A DNA stretch of 64,000 bases from Cannabis sativa (Eukaryota > Streptophyta > Magnoliopsida > Rosales > Cannabaceae). The DNA lies in NCBI RefSeq assembly GCF_029168945.1, contig NC_083602.1, positions 77,520,600-77,584,599 of the forward strand, read 5' to 3'. Both the position numbers and the translations under genes were made by a program. The notes under the pieces were generated by a model that made no database searches, was not told the origin of the DNA, and was given only the letters and a program-made list of their open reading frames with translations. Below are positions 33,982-45,664 of the stretch, one piece after another. Position 1 is the stretch's first letter. Each line of letters starts with the position of its first letter.

Positions 33982-35360
33982 CCCTGGCCCTATATTTATT
34001 TACAGACCATCGCAATCGCCACTAAGGGGGCTTCGTCTCCAGGAGCCTTCTTCAACCTCCCTCCAGCTCAAAAAATGCGAGATTCTGACGGTAGTTTGAA
34101 GGGGTTTCGATCATAATTAAATTTCTAATAAATCTATTAGGGGAATGTGATGCGAAATAATGAATAAACCAAAAGATATGACATGATGGTCGAAACTAAG
34201 AACAAAAACCGAAAATTTGAAGTCGAACATATAAGGTTCGGTCATGATAATAAAGGCTCGGTCATACATAAAATTAAAAGAATTTATGCTAGATAAAGCA
34301 AGAAAAAAATAAACATGTAACAAAACCTGTTAGAATTAGAATAAAGTGAATGAGGTTTTATTTTTTTGACTTTTGGCTCTTGGATCAATTTTTTTGAATT
34401 TTTGGTGGTCCATTTTGAAGAGTAACCTATTGCTCTTATATATTCTATTATCTTTCCACACATTAGCAATGTGGGACTCTCAACCAATTTCAAATTTTAA
34501 ATAGAAAGATAAAATATTTAATTGCATAAATAATATTTAACCATAAAATTTTAAATATAAAGTCTGTATTATGGTATATTTTAGTTATATTTGTTAAGAC
34601 ACTACTAATTAATTATTAAATAAATCTTTCAAAGAGAGACTGGATTAGAATAAAACTATATATATATTAATCAAATAAATCTAATGGAATATCAACCCTC
34701 CTCTCATATATATTATTAGAATTTAGGACACGTGTATATAATAACCTCGATGCTCATAAGAATGTTTATTATGGTGATATAGATTGAAGTGTATTCTTCT
34801 TTTACTAAAGTTCTTTCTATTGTTTTTTCTTGATTATATTATGTTATATACAGTATTGAATTTAATTGAGTAGAAGAGAGAAAACATCATGGTTCATTGT
34901 TTGACACTTAATTTTGTCATTAAAAACATAATATATAAATCATATAAATAAAGTGTGTAGAAACCCCACTAATATTGGTATATCACATGAATCGATGTAG
35001 TTTGATTAGCGTCAAAACGTTTGACAACGTGCAGCTCATGTGTAAAAAAAGAGGCCATATATTTCATACCAAAGGCTTGACGAAAAAAATTGTTGGTATC
35101 CACCCTTTTTCTATGCTTCCTTTTGTATTTTTGTTTTCAAGTCGTGAGTAAGTAAAGCCTGGGACTCGTTTTTTGTTGTTACTTGTTAGTAGCTAGTACG
35201 TAGTTCTACTACTAGAGCTAGATTACATCATTAATAAAAGAGTTATTTGTGGCCATAATATCTAAATTTAGCTTTAAATTTTTTACAGTAAAAATACTTT
35301 CTCTTACAATTTTGAAACTTTCGTAGTGTTGACGCTGAAAAGTTATCAACTCTGCATCGT
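33982..35360. other. Unassigned AT-rich sequence
   Basis: No coding signal. Around 34435-34485 the phrase cacacattagcaatgtgggac recalls the 5' part of small plant LTR/TRIM elements, but no pair was found. Confidence 0.35.
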
Positions 35361-36830
35361 CTGATATAAGCGGTAGCGGCAAATGAATGTATGAACATAA
35401 AGTAAAAAAAGAACACTACAATTATAGTAGTTCACTCTCCTTATCACTAAGGTAATAGAACTATCTCTACTTAGAGTTTTTATTATCACAAAAAGCTAAT
35501 TGTCTTACAAGAGAACTCAAGAAAAAATGAATAGTCTAGCTTCACTTCACAATTTCTAGAGAGAGAACCTCTGACCTTGTAGAGAATATGTAAATTGTGA
35601 CTAATGAGGTAGGGGAGCTCTCTTTTTATAGGAAGGATGTCCAATTAAATTACAATAATATAATTTGAAAATTTTGCACAACATTCGTTAAGAAATCCAA
35701 CACTATCTCGCGAGTCAATTATGATGCCCAAAACTTCAAAATTTGAACGAGGGTGAAAAACACACTTAGATTTGTCTTGAGAATAGCTTTAATTTTACAC
35801 TTGAATCGCATCATTTGGATAAAAATTGAGAAAATTATGACCAATTTACTTAGTAGTATGCATTGCCCAAAAGTGACTGCGAGAATAGACTAACTTTGCC
35901 TAGAACTTGGTTTCTGGGGATTTAGGCATATTTTCAGATGTTTGAATGTTGTGATAGATATCCTTAGTTCGTTCTTTCACCTTGGGTAAGTTTTCTTGGC
36001 AATTTTACTTGATATGCATGGCTGATTCACGATGAATCACTAATGATGACTAAGTAGGTGATCACTAGTGTTATTCTAATACTTGCACTACGACGTGACA
36101 TTTGTCTAGGTAACTATACACGTGTAGCCAATCTCATAACCTGGGCGAATGATTCTACTTCCAACAGGCCATGTAGACTGTTATGAAGCTTAAAGTCATA
36201 CATAGATGGTAGAATGTCTGAACAAACTCACATTTAGACATTTGACCAGCTCTATTAGGTGGATAGCTCGCATGCACCGACCAGAGAGTGCGAGTTAGCA
36301 ATTTCATAGATATAACTCATTATTTCCAAGCTTGCATATAACGGTACAATCCCTACATTGGTGGAATTAATTCATATCTTCAGAGAATAAAGGCAATCAA
36401 CCTAGATTTTCTAATTTATTTATTGTAATTATGGGAATAAGCTATTTCTTATTTTATTTATCATTGATTAAGGGAAACTATTTTCAAGTAATTAATCCTT
36501 ATAAATAGTGGTCTCATCTCACTATTCAGGGATACGAAATTATTCAGAGAAAAAACACTCAAGAGTGAAGTCACGATCTATGAGTAAATCACTCAGAGAT
36601 CATTGTAAAATCTTTCGAGAGAGAATAATTCATTCTTGCCCACAAGTTAATACAACAAAATAGAGAGTAAGTTATTACCAATCATAAGGGACCAAACATC
36701 TATAACATCTAGTATTTTTTTTTTACTTTACGCTCTTTGCTTTCTGTTATTTAATTATTCTCATTGCTTTAATTAAGACTCCTGGTCATTAGCTAAAAGC
36801 AAGATCAACAACTAGTGCACATGGTGTCCG
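35361..36830. other. Possible LTR-derived non-coding block
   Basis: Contains a promoter-like atccttataaatagtggtct near 36500 followed by a GA-rich transcribed-looking stretch, as in plant LTRs. No coding domain and no matched partner were found, so boundaries are unknown. Confidence 0.3.
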
Positions 36831-38345
36831 TTGACTTTTGGGTGACACATGTAAATGAGACCTTGACATGTGGAAGCATCCAAATCTTATTTTGGAGGCA
36901 AAATAAGACCGATGTCAGGAGCAAAATTGTTGTATGAAGGACAGAACACTGAGCCCTAGGCCAATGTCAACCTCGACATCGAATGTGCTTGCACATTGGC
37001 GCAATGGGTTGTTTGGGGGCTGACTCACTAATAAATCAATATTTTCTCCTAATTCCAAGTCTTGTATCTTGGTTTTGGAGAAAAAATAGACAAATTCTCA
37101 AAACTAAATTGCAATCAGATTGACAGAACCACCAATGGGGTGGCTATGTCAACCTTGGGACCCATTGATTAGGGTGCTATCACCTTGGGTGCCCAGCTTT
37201 ACATCTGGGGCCTAGATGGCTTTGTTTTCTTCCTGAAAGCACTTATATCTTTCTCGTACACAAAAATAAGGGAAATACCCAAAAAAACTTCTCTAAAAAT
37301 AATTGACAAACTACCCTTGGTTGAGATAATCAACCTAGGCTCTCTTGAATGGAGAAAATATCTTCAATTTTTTATTCATTATTCGAATAGATAAACTAAA
37401 TTAGATATTTATATGAGTGAAAGAAAAATTCTTATATATATAAGCTAGTAAAAAAATTGAGTCTCATTTTCTATGTATAAGAGTTAGAAAGTTCAGCAGA
37501 AATAAATACAAGCAGAGTGGCCTCAAGGCATAGAGTACGCGCGAGACATCTTCGAAATTAGTTTTGTTAATGCCCAATCTTCTCTTTAGCGAAAAGTGCT
37601 CCACGAATTTTAGCTTCATCAAAATTTCACGGGCATTTCTCGGTGAAACAAAATTAGCTCTTAGGTTAGAATGTCAACCTAGGGGCCCATAGTTGTAGAT
37701 GAACTCCTTTGAGATGTATTCGATGAAATATCATGTCCTTACATTTTCCCTTTGATGGATTTGAGGAACCGGGGCCCAGGTATGTCGCATGAAACCTAAA
37801 GCTAGCAACAATTCGCTCACATTGACTATATGTGAACCTGGGCGCCCATTAGGGCTTCTTCATGCCCAGTTTCCATTTCATGTAACTCATTTGCAAAGTT
37901 TGAAACTATGCTGGGGCATGTCTCTCATGTATCTTAGGATAATGGCTAACCATATTGCTCATCAAAATTAGATAGAAACCAAAACTGATGCAAGACGGCA
38001 CATAGGATGTCAACCTGGACGCCCAGCACTGATGTTGGATCCAGGTTGAGCCCTGGGATGCCCATGTGACATCCTTAACTTTATGATTCATCGTTTTACG
38101 GTCACTAAGTCATGTTCACTTGAACTTTGTCAAAGGATGGCAACTAGAAATGTCTTCTCTGGATATCAGCGCCTACCTGGGCCCCCACTACTGTTAACCA
38201 GGGCATCGACACAACTTTAATGCCCAGGTTGACCACTTTTAGTTTCAGTGGTTGGGCCCCAGGGTTGTTTCCTTCTTACCACGTGTCAAAAGTTTTTTCC
38301 ATGTCATCGGGTCAATTTTTTGGGTAATATTTACCTATAAGTCAG
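36831..38345. repeat. Field of dispersed GTCAACCT-GGGC motifs
   Basis: At least nine degenerate copies of a motif like tgtcaacctgggcgcccagc lie 100-300 bp apart in both orientations (for example near 36965, 37148, 37672, 37831, 38010, 38033, 38170, 38220). The intervening DNA is mostly unrelated. The same motif family occurs at 11990-12580. Function unknown; probably a component of a Tat-type LTR or untranslated region. Confidence 0.5.
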
Positions 38346-39219
38346 TATGACATAGGTGTCATGCTAACTTATCAACACGGTGTATGTCTGTTTTATTCAA
38401 AACCACGAGTTTGGCATCAATTTTTGGCACGTGACCTTCATTTTTGGCCTCCTACAAAGATTCTCTATGACCTTCAAGATTCCCATTTCCATAGGCAATT
38501 TTGATTTTTTTAATCTCGAAGAATGCAACTCGGCGATTTCAACAGCATGACGAAATTCCATTGTTACAAGAATTAGCCCTCCAAATTCAAAATTTAAGAA
38601 ATTTTGTCTTGACTTTTCAAGCTTCACTTCCATTTCAAGCTTTTGAAACATCTTTACTTGAGCTAAACCAAGCCTGCGTTAACCTAAATTAGCTTAGACG
38701 AATCATCTTATGGTGAGAAATGGGTTGTCAAAAATATGCTCAGTAGATTAGAGCAAAGCATACAATACCTAATTTTTCCTTAAAAACTGCAAGAGGTGGA
38801 GATAAAGTGGCCTTAGCGTTATTGACTTTAGCCATTGAGAGTGCAAATGTTGCTTGACAAAGATTATGAGCTTGAGCCTCAAGTCAAGAGCACACTTAGT
38901 AAAATACAACTTGTATCCATAAAAAATGATTGCAACCTTCCTGATGAAATAGAGAGGAAACCTAGGCCAGATGGTCCTTCTGTCACTAGTAACACATGTT
39001 ACAGCCTTTGGTCTCGCATGTACATGAATGTGGGCGCTAGTCTTTATTTAGCATACTGATTCCTATTTACTAACTATTCTTCATTTGCATTTTGCAGCGC
39101 TGATGATCGACTTTCTTGGGCTCATGGAACGCAACCCCAAGAGAAAAATAGTAATGCCACACTTGAAGCTACATCCTCATGAAGAGTGATGTTAACTAGA
39201 GAATGATCCAAGGACCCTT
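38346..39219. other. Unassigned segment with a weak exon-like stretch
   Basis: Not recognised. Around 39070-39180 a TTTGCAG acceptor-like sequence precedes an open stretch reading ADDRLSWAHGTQPQEKNS. 38835-39059 is open for 74 codons without family resemblance. It could be a captured gene fragment or chance. Confidence 0.25.
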
Positions 39220-41114
39220 TGTTGGGTTTTATGCCCTAAATAAAACTCTTTACAATCTGATTAGTTATCAATATAAGAAATTTGAAGTGATTAATGTTTG
39301 CATGAATTTTACATGCTAATGGTTTAATATGTTTATTACATTCACACACACAAAATCAATTAAATCTAAATCATATGTTTATTCACAATTACAGTATCGT
39401 CAACACAGTGGAATGTGATTGTGATCATATGAATCAAAAGAATAAGTCCCTGTTTCATCAGTGTTTTGGATTTACACTAATGTGATAATCAGCGATGATG
39501 TGTACTTACACTTGGAGTAAGTGTTATGTTCTTTCCAGGACATTAGTAAAGTATACTAGTTTCAAATGTATGGAGTATACATTGGACTGGACCGATATTG
39601 CAACTAAGTTAAGATATTACAAACTTACCGTTATATATCTTTCCAAGTCAATATCAGTAGTTGATCTTAAGATTAAAAGAATCTAAATCCTGATATGCTT
39701 AGGCTCAACTCAGGAGTGCTATTCATGTTCTTTGATTTATTAGTTAAGCCTACTTTTGGGTCAGGGTGATACGTATATTTTGGGAACATGATAGTATGAA
39801 TGAGTGGGAGTGCTGAACATAAATATAGAATCTATAGCTTCTACTGGTGTATAGAAGTCAAGTGATGATTCCCTTCGAGCTTAGCAAATAGAAGTAAATG
39901 GATGAGCTCTTGTTCAACTGACTAATTGTTAGATCACTAAACACCATTTACAGGTAGCTAAGTGTTTTAAGGCGCAAAATACATTGAGGGGTGAGAACGG
40001 TAAAATTATCCCATCTCGATGTAAATCATCTATATAGAGGATCTTTAAATCACAATAAGATTATAACAATGGTTAAATGAGATAGCATATTGATATCGTG
40101 GAACATATAATATGCTCTATATAAGTCTGAGAGTGCATTTCTAAGTTCTAAGAGTGGATTCAACGAAGAATTAATAAGTAGGAATTTACTTGGTAAATTT
40201 GATTCACTTATTGGAAGCTCAGCATATAGATCCATGGTCCCCATTCTAGTTGAGAACATTCTGCTTGTAAGACTCAATAATTGATTCGTGATTAGTCAAT
40301 TATAATTCTAAAAGTTAGACTATGTCTAATTTGTGAATTTTCACTAAGCAGGGGTGAAATTGTAAAGAAAAGAGATTCTAGGTTTATTTATTTATTAATG
40401 GACTTTATATGTCTAGTTAATAATTAAATTAATTGACAATATTATTTAATAATCTGTTTTAGTTATTAAATAATTAGTTTTGGCATTTAAATGGTTAGAA
40501 TTGGAAAATTGGCATTTTTGAGAAAATAGAAATAAAATTTGTGAAAACTGCAAAATCAAGTGGGCCCATTATCTACACCATGGCCGGCCACTTGTTTGAC
40601 TTTTTCAAATTAATATTTTCATTATTTTAATGCCAAATAATTCCTAACCTAAACCTAGTAGTTGCCTGTAAATAGAAAGTGATGGCTCAGTCAAAACATA
40701 AGTTTTTCATAACATCTTGTGACAGAAATTTCTCTCTCCAGAAAAACTGAGCCTTCCCTATTCTCCTCTATTGGCCAAAACCCCTCTTCTCTTTTCTCTT
40801 CCTAAATTTAGACCCTAGTGAAAGAGTGAGTGCCCACACACAGCAAGCAGTAACTCAATCATAGATTGGAAGACTGTGAAGGATCAAACTCAAAGAAGAA
40901 GGACATTCGGGCTCAGATCTTGATAATACTCTGCGACAGAAAGGATACAAGGGTTAGAGATTTGAGTGGAAGGAGACATTAATTCCGCTGCATCAATGTA
41001 AGGTTTTCTTAAATTTATATGTGTTTATTTTATCGTTTTAGAAAGTTCATATTTAGGGTGTTAAACAATATACTTGTGAGTAGATCTAAGATCCTGGTAA
41101 AATAAGTTCCAACA
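39220..41114 (+). repeat. Solo LTR of the Copia family
   Basis: Starts TGTTGGGTTTTATGCCCTAA and ends CCTGGTAAAATAAGTTCCAACA, flanked by a perfect ccctt duplication (39215-39219 and 41115-41119). No internal region adjoins, so this is a solo LTR left by LTR-LTR recombination. The TATA position reads TGTAAATAG (about 40674), a weakened box. Confidence 0.93.
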
Positions 41115-41119
41115 CCCTT

Positions 41120-41579
41120 CCCTTCCTAGGAAGAGAACGAGGACTAGAGCGAAGGCTAATGCAACCACTGTTAGTTTTTAAGATTCATATCAGAATCGTA
41201 GCAAAAGTAGAAATATGATTTGTTTTTAAAATTAATATTTTGTTGAATCTGATATGAACCTTATACCCTAGATCTCAACACAAAATTACGTAAACTAAAT
41301 CTAACTTGTTAGATTAAGAAATTACCTCGTGTTACCTACCAGGGTTTCTTTGAATCTTTTTGTATAATGTATCAATCATCTAATCCAATAATGGCTTTGA
41401 TGAAGAATCCACACCAGATCTTTTAGATCAACCTAACACCCAAGATATGAGTGGGCTTATATATTTAATAGGATGTATAAATTTTTCTGTTATATTGTTT
41501 ACTCAACCCATGAGACATTGTAACCTAAGATTGGAAAAATTATACAACAACACTTTGTATGTGTGTGACATGTAAAGAG

Positions 41580-41676
<97 letters not shown>

Positions 41677-42028
41677 AAAGTTAATTTTAATTCTATTTTA
41701 TTTCCTAATTTCAATTTTGATCCAGTGGTCCCGTACTCTCACTCTACATACCATCTAGATATAATAATATTTTAAAGCCATTTTTAACCCTTTAAAATAA
41801 AAGATGATATTATTTCTAATTTGATAATTAAAATTAAAATTCAAAATAATATAATATAACTAAATAATATAATTCAGTTATATTTTTTGTTTTATATTAT
41901 CTTTTAATTTAAATACATTATCTTATAATATATTTAAATAAAATAATAAATTATAATTATTAATTTGATTAAATTTATAAATAAAATAATAAAACAAACT
42001 AAATGGGCTTTACATGAACTACTACATA
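41120..42028. other. Unassigned AT-rich sequence with short inverted repeat
   Basis: aagattcatatcagaatc (about 41178) is nearly complementary to gaatctgatatgaacctta (about 41244), giving an imperfect 19-bp inverted repeat. No gene was seen. A long GA run lies within (see separate entry). Confidence 0.35.
41584..41673 (+). repeat. (GA)n microsatellite
   Basis: An uninterrupted GA dinucleotide run of about 90 bp. The serine/leucine repeat frame on the opposite strand is only a translation of it. Confidence 0.97.
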
Positions 42029-42030
42029 AA

Positions 42031-42516
42031 TCACTATTCCTCACAGACCTAAAAATATTTTTTTTTGGGATCGTCGCTAAAAAAATTGAGTGTTTAAAAT
42101 TGTCAAAAAAAATTGAGTATTCTTGACAGTTTTAAACACTCGTGAAGTATTCCCTTCGGTTTAAAACTGTCGCTTATAGTGTTATTCTCGACGATTTTTA
42201 AGCGTGCCTTAAAATTATGATTTTTATTTAAAAAAAAATTGTCGATGGTTGAAAATCATGGCCTATAATATAGCGCATTTTAGATCAAAATTTTTTTAAA
42301 TCTATACATTTTCAAAATGTCGATCTCTCTCCCTAGAGTTCTCCCTCTCTCTTTCTCATAGACGACAGTCCAAAGGCTCCATCACTTGTATCTCATCTCT
42401 CGCTCTCTCTCTTTCTCGCTTTGTCTTTCACGAGCTCCACCATAGACGAAAGCCCATCCAAGCTCCACCATGGTCGACCACGTTGACGAGCTTCACCATG
42501 AGAACGACCGTCACTC

Positions 42517-42578
<62 letters not shown>

Positions 42579-42949
42579 CGATGACAAATGCACAACCACG
42601 AGCCACCACTCTTTTTGTCCACTCTTTCTCATAACTTCTTAATTATTATTTTTTTAATTTAGGATTTATGTGTTTTTGAGATTTCTGTATTTCACAGATC
42701 GTCGGAGATCTCGACTCTTCGAGGATCTTAAGAACAATTGAAAATCCTATCTTGGTTTCGAGGAGGATGAAGTCTCGACTATAGCTCAACGGTTTTAGAT
42801 CGTCAGGAATTGTTTTATACCGATATTTTGCCACCGTTGCCTATTCTACTTAGTATTCGCGACACTCGTATAGCGAACGGTTTTATAGAGTATCGAGAAT
42901 TCTATACTTGATGGTGTAAATCAAGAATTTTGGGATTTTAGTAGTGATG
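42031..42949. mobile_element. Possible second CACTA-like non-autonomous element
   Basis: The right end read inward is CACTACTAAAATCCCAAAATTC. Subterminal regions on both sides share AAACTGTCGCTTATA-like and AAACCGTTCGCTATA-like pieces in inverted order. The left end is unclear (cactattcc at 42032 or cacagaccta at 42041), and no 3-bp duplication could be confirmed. The interior has repeated agctccaccat and a CT run but no transposase. Confidence 0.45.
42518..42575 (+). repeat. (CT)n microsatellite
   Basis: An uninterrupted CT dinucleotide run of about 58 bp inside the possible CACTA-like element. The RERERE frame on the minus strand is a translation of it. Confidence 0.97.
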
Positions 42950-43777
42950 TCACCTACACATGTGGGCCATATTTTAAAGCCCAAAATTGATTCTCAATTT
43001 TTTTACAAATAAGATTTATTATTTATTTTACCAATAAATAATATTTAATTAATTCTCACTCTCTTATTTCATTAGGATTAAAATAAATATTACATTATAC
43101 AAAAATAATATTTTCTCTCTCTTTAATATTATTTAAGATAATATTATATTTAACTAATTAATATAGTTTTATCAAATAAAACTAAATAGTTAGATATGAC
43201 TTTAATAATCCAATTCATAATTGATATAATTATTCAAAATAACAATTTATACAAAATTATTACTTTTCCCTTAAGAATTCTCATAGAAATTAATTCTTTC
43301 TCAAATTTTCATCAAGTCAAACCTTCCCCTCTATAGTGTTTCATAGAGGTGACTGGGAACCATAGACCTATATTTCAATGTTCTAATCTTATCCATTTTG
43401 TAAGCTTCACACGTGGACCTTGTTCCAGGAACACTCAACGCTAATCAGTCGGTCAATACCTTTGACCGTGGTTCCTGGAAGATAGGAGCCCTCGCTCACG
43501 GAAAGGGCCTTTATGAAAAAATCTCCCCCTGCAAGGCAGTGATGTTGGGGGGCAGTTTATTCGATTAGAAATCTTCCCTAGTTTCATGGAATGAAACCAT
43601 ATGCTTTCACAAAGGATAAGGTCTTGTCACAAAGCGTCCATATAAGTCAAGAAGGAAGTTTAGTTGTGTTGAAATCTCGTTTACTATCACGGGGAAGCTC
43701 ATCCCGTACGGGTCATTCTGCAGACATGGCTGCTAGGCTTTTTTAGGTATAGTGCCAGGATTTGTCCCCCACGATAG
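42950..43777. other. Unassigned flank; possible 5' part of a Tat-like LTR from 43543
   Basis: 42950-43540 is AT-rich with no gene. From 43543 (tgttggggggcagtttat) the sequence becomes GC-richer and runs to the Copia target site. The other side (53820-54313) has Tat-LTR-like features, so the Copia element may sit inside a Tat LTR. Confidence 0.35.
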
Positions 43778-45645
43778 TGTTGGGTTTTATGCCCTAAATA
43801 AAACTCCATTTCAATGTAATCCAGATTATTCAAATATCAATAAAGTAACAGAAGTATTTTTCATTCATTTGTGTATGTTTTGGTTCACTTTATGAATTGT
43901 TTGTCTATTTGATTTATAAATTCATCCAAACCCCTTTCACATACTTGATCATGTTTATTATGTTGTCAACACAGTGGAAAGTAAACGTGACTATGTGAAT
44001 AAAGGATTCCTAGATTTATCAGAACACTGGGTTTTACTGATATGACAATCTACAACAGAGTTTACTTGCATTTGGAGAAATGCTATGTTCTTTCCAAAAC
44101 ATTGGTTAAAGTAAAGCTCAGGTTGGATGCATGGAGTATGCATTGGAATGGACCGATATTGAACTTTGAAATAGATTTATAAAACTTACCGTAATATCTA
44201 TTCAATTCAATATCACTAAGTTGATCCTAGATCAAATGATCTAAATCCTGATATGGTTAGGCTCAATCTCAAGAGTGTTATTCATGTTCTTTGATTTGTT
44301 AGTAAAGCCTACTTTTGGGTCAGGGTGATACGTACATTTTGGGAACACGGTAGTGCAATTGAGTGGGAGCGCTAACATAAATATGGAATCTATAGCTTCT
44401 ATCTGGCGAATAGTAAGCAAAGGATGATTTCCTTCGAGCTTAACCAAACGAGATAAATGGTGGAGTACTCATTTCACTTAGCTGATATATCATATATACA
44501 GGGTTAAGTATTTTAAGGATAAAATACATTGTAGGGTGTTACGGTAATTAAGTCCCTTTACAATGTAAATCATCCATATAGAGGATCATTGATCACATTA
44601 GGATTATAACAATGGATAACTAATGATGTGTCTATATGGTGGAACATATAGAGCATTCTATATACTGAGAGTGCAATTCTAAGTTCTATTCGTAGATTCA
44701 ACGAAGAATTAATAAGTCAGTGAATTTAAGAAGTAAATTCTTGATTTGCTTATTGGAAGCTCGGATATATAGACCCATGGTCCCGCCACTAGTGGAGACA
44801 ATATTACTTGTAAGACTCATTTAATTGATTTTAATTAATCAATTATAATTCTTAAGTTAGACTGTGTCTATTTGAGAATTTATCACTTATTAAGGGTAAA
44901 ATAGTAAATAGAGAATTTGAGGGGCATATTTATTAATTGGGAAACTTTAATTAGTTTTATTATTAATAAATAAATGACAATATATTATTTGATAATTAAT
45001 TTTAATTATTAAATAATTAGATTTGACATTTATGTAGGTGAACAAAGAAATTGGCAGTTTTTGACAAAACAGGAAACTAGCAATGTAGGAAAAGGAAAGT
45101 TGGAAAAGTGGCAAGCCTTGTTTCCACAATGCCTAGGCCGGCCACCTTACTTACCTTTTCACATTGATTTTTCATTTTTTAAATGCCAATTAATTCAACC
45201 ATAGCCCTAGGTGGTCTTCTATAAATAGAAGGTAAAGGCTTCAGTTTTTTGTACAACACTTTTGACAGAATTTTCTATCACACAAAACTCTCTCAAGCCG
45301 CCACCCTCTCTCTCTGTCTACCTTCTCTGTTTTCGAAATTCTATGAGTGATAGAGTAGTGCCCACACAGATCAAGTAATACCTCAATCGTAGTGAGGAAG
45401 GCTGTTTAGAATTCATATTCAACAAAGAAGGACATTCGTGCTCAGATCTTGATTACACTCTGCGACAGAAAGGAATCAAGGGTTAGAGATCTGAGTGGGA
45501 GGAGACATATATTCCGCTGCACCCAATGTAATATTTCTCTTACTTTTATGTGTTTAATTTTCCATCGTTTTAGAAGTTCATATTTAGGTTGTTAAATCAA
45601 CATACTTGTGAGTAGATCTAAGATCCTGGTAAAATAAATCCAACA
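43778..45645 (+). repeat. 5' LTR of full-length Copia element
   Basis: 1868 bp. A TATA box ctataaata is at 45219-45227, followed by the transcribed leader portion (GA-rich, CTCTCTCT near 45307). It differs from the 3' LTR by scattered substitutions and a short stretch near 44310 that is shortened at 52487 in the 3' copy. Confidence 0.96.
45219..45227 (+). promoter_or_regulatory. TATA box of Copia 5' LTR
   Basis: ctataaata within ttctataaatagaaggt. The same box is kept in the 3' LTR (53390-53398) and in the LTR at 56590-58442 (about 58020), but is altered in the solo LTR and in the LTR at 29028-30900. Confidence 0.8.
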
Positions 45646-45647
45646 AC

Positions 45648-45664
45648 TGGCACCAGAGCCATGG
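45648..45664 (+). other. Primer binding site of full-length Copia element
   Basis: tggcaccagagccatgg starts two bases after the LTR. It is the Met-tRNA primer site with two changes (CACC for TATC), as compared with TGGTATCAGAGCCATGG in the sister element at 29009-29025. Confidence 0.85.

Noticed and set aside
41499..41714. Serine/leucine repeat protein
   Set aside because: Translation of a GA microsatellite.
42393..42632. RERERE repeat protein
   Set aside because: Translation of a CT microsatellite.
44241..44447. A repeated frame starting MVKLEGNHPLLTIRQIEA, also at 52418 and 57009 on the minus strand
   Set aside because: Present because the three LTRs are copies of each other. It is antisense to the LTR and has no domain, so it is a shared chance frame.
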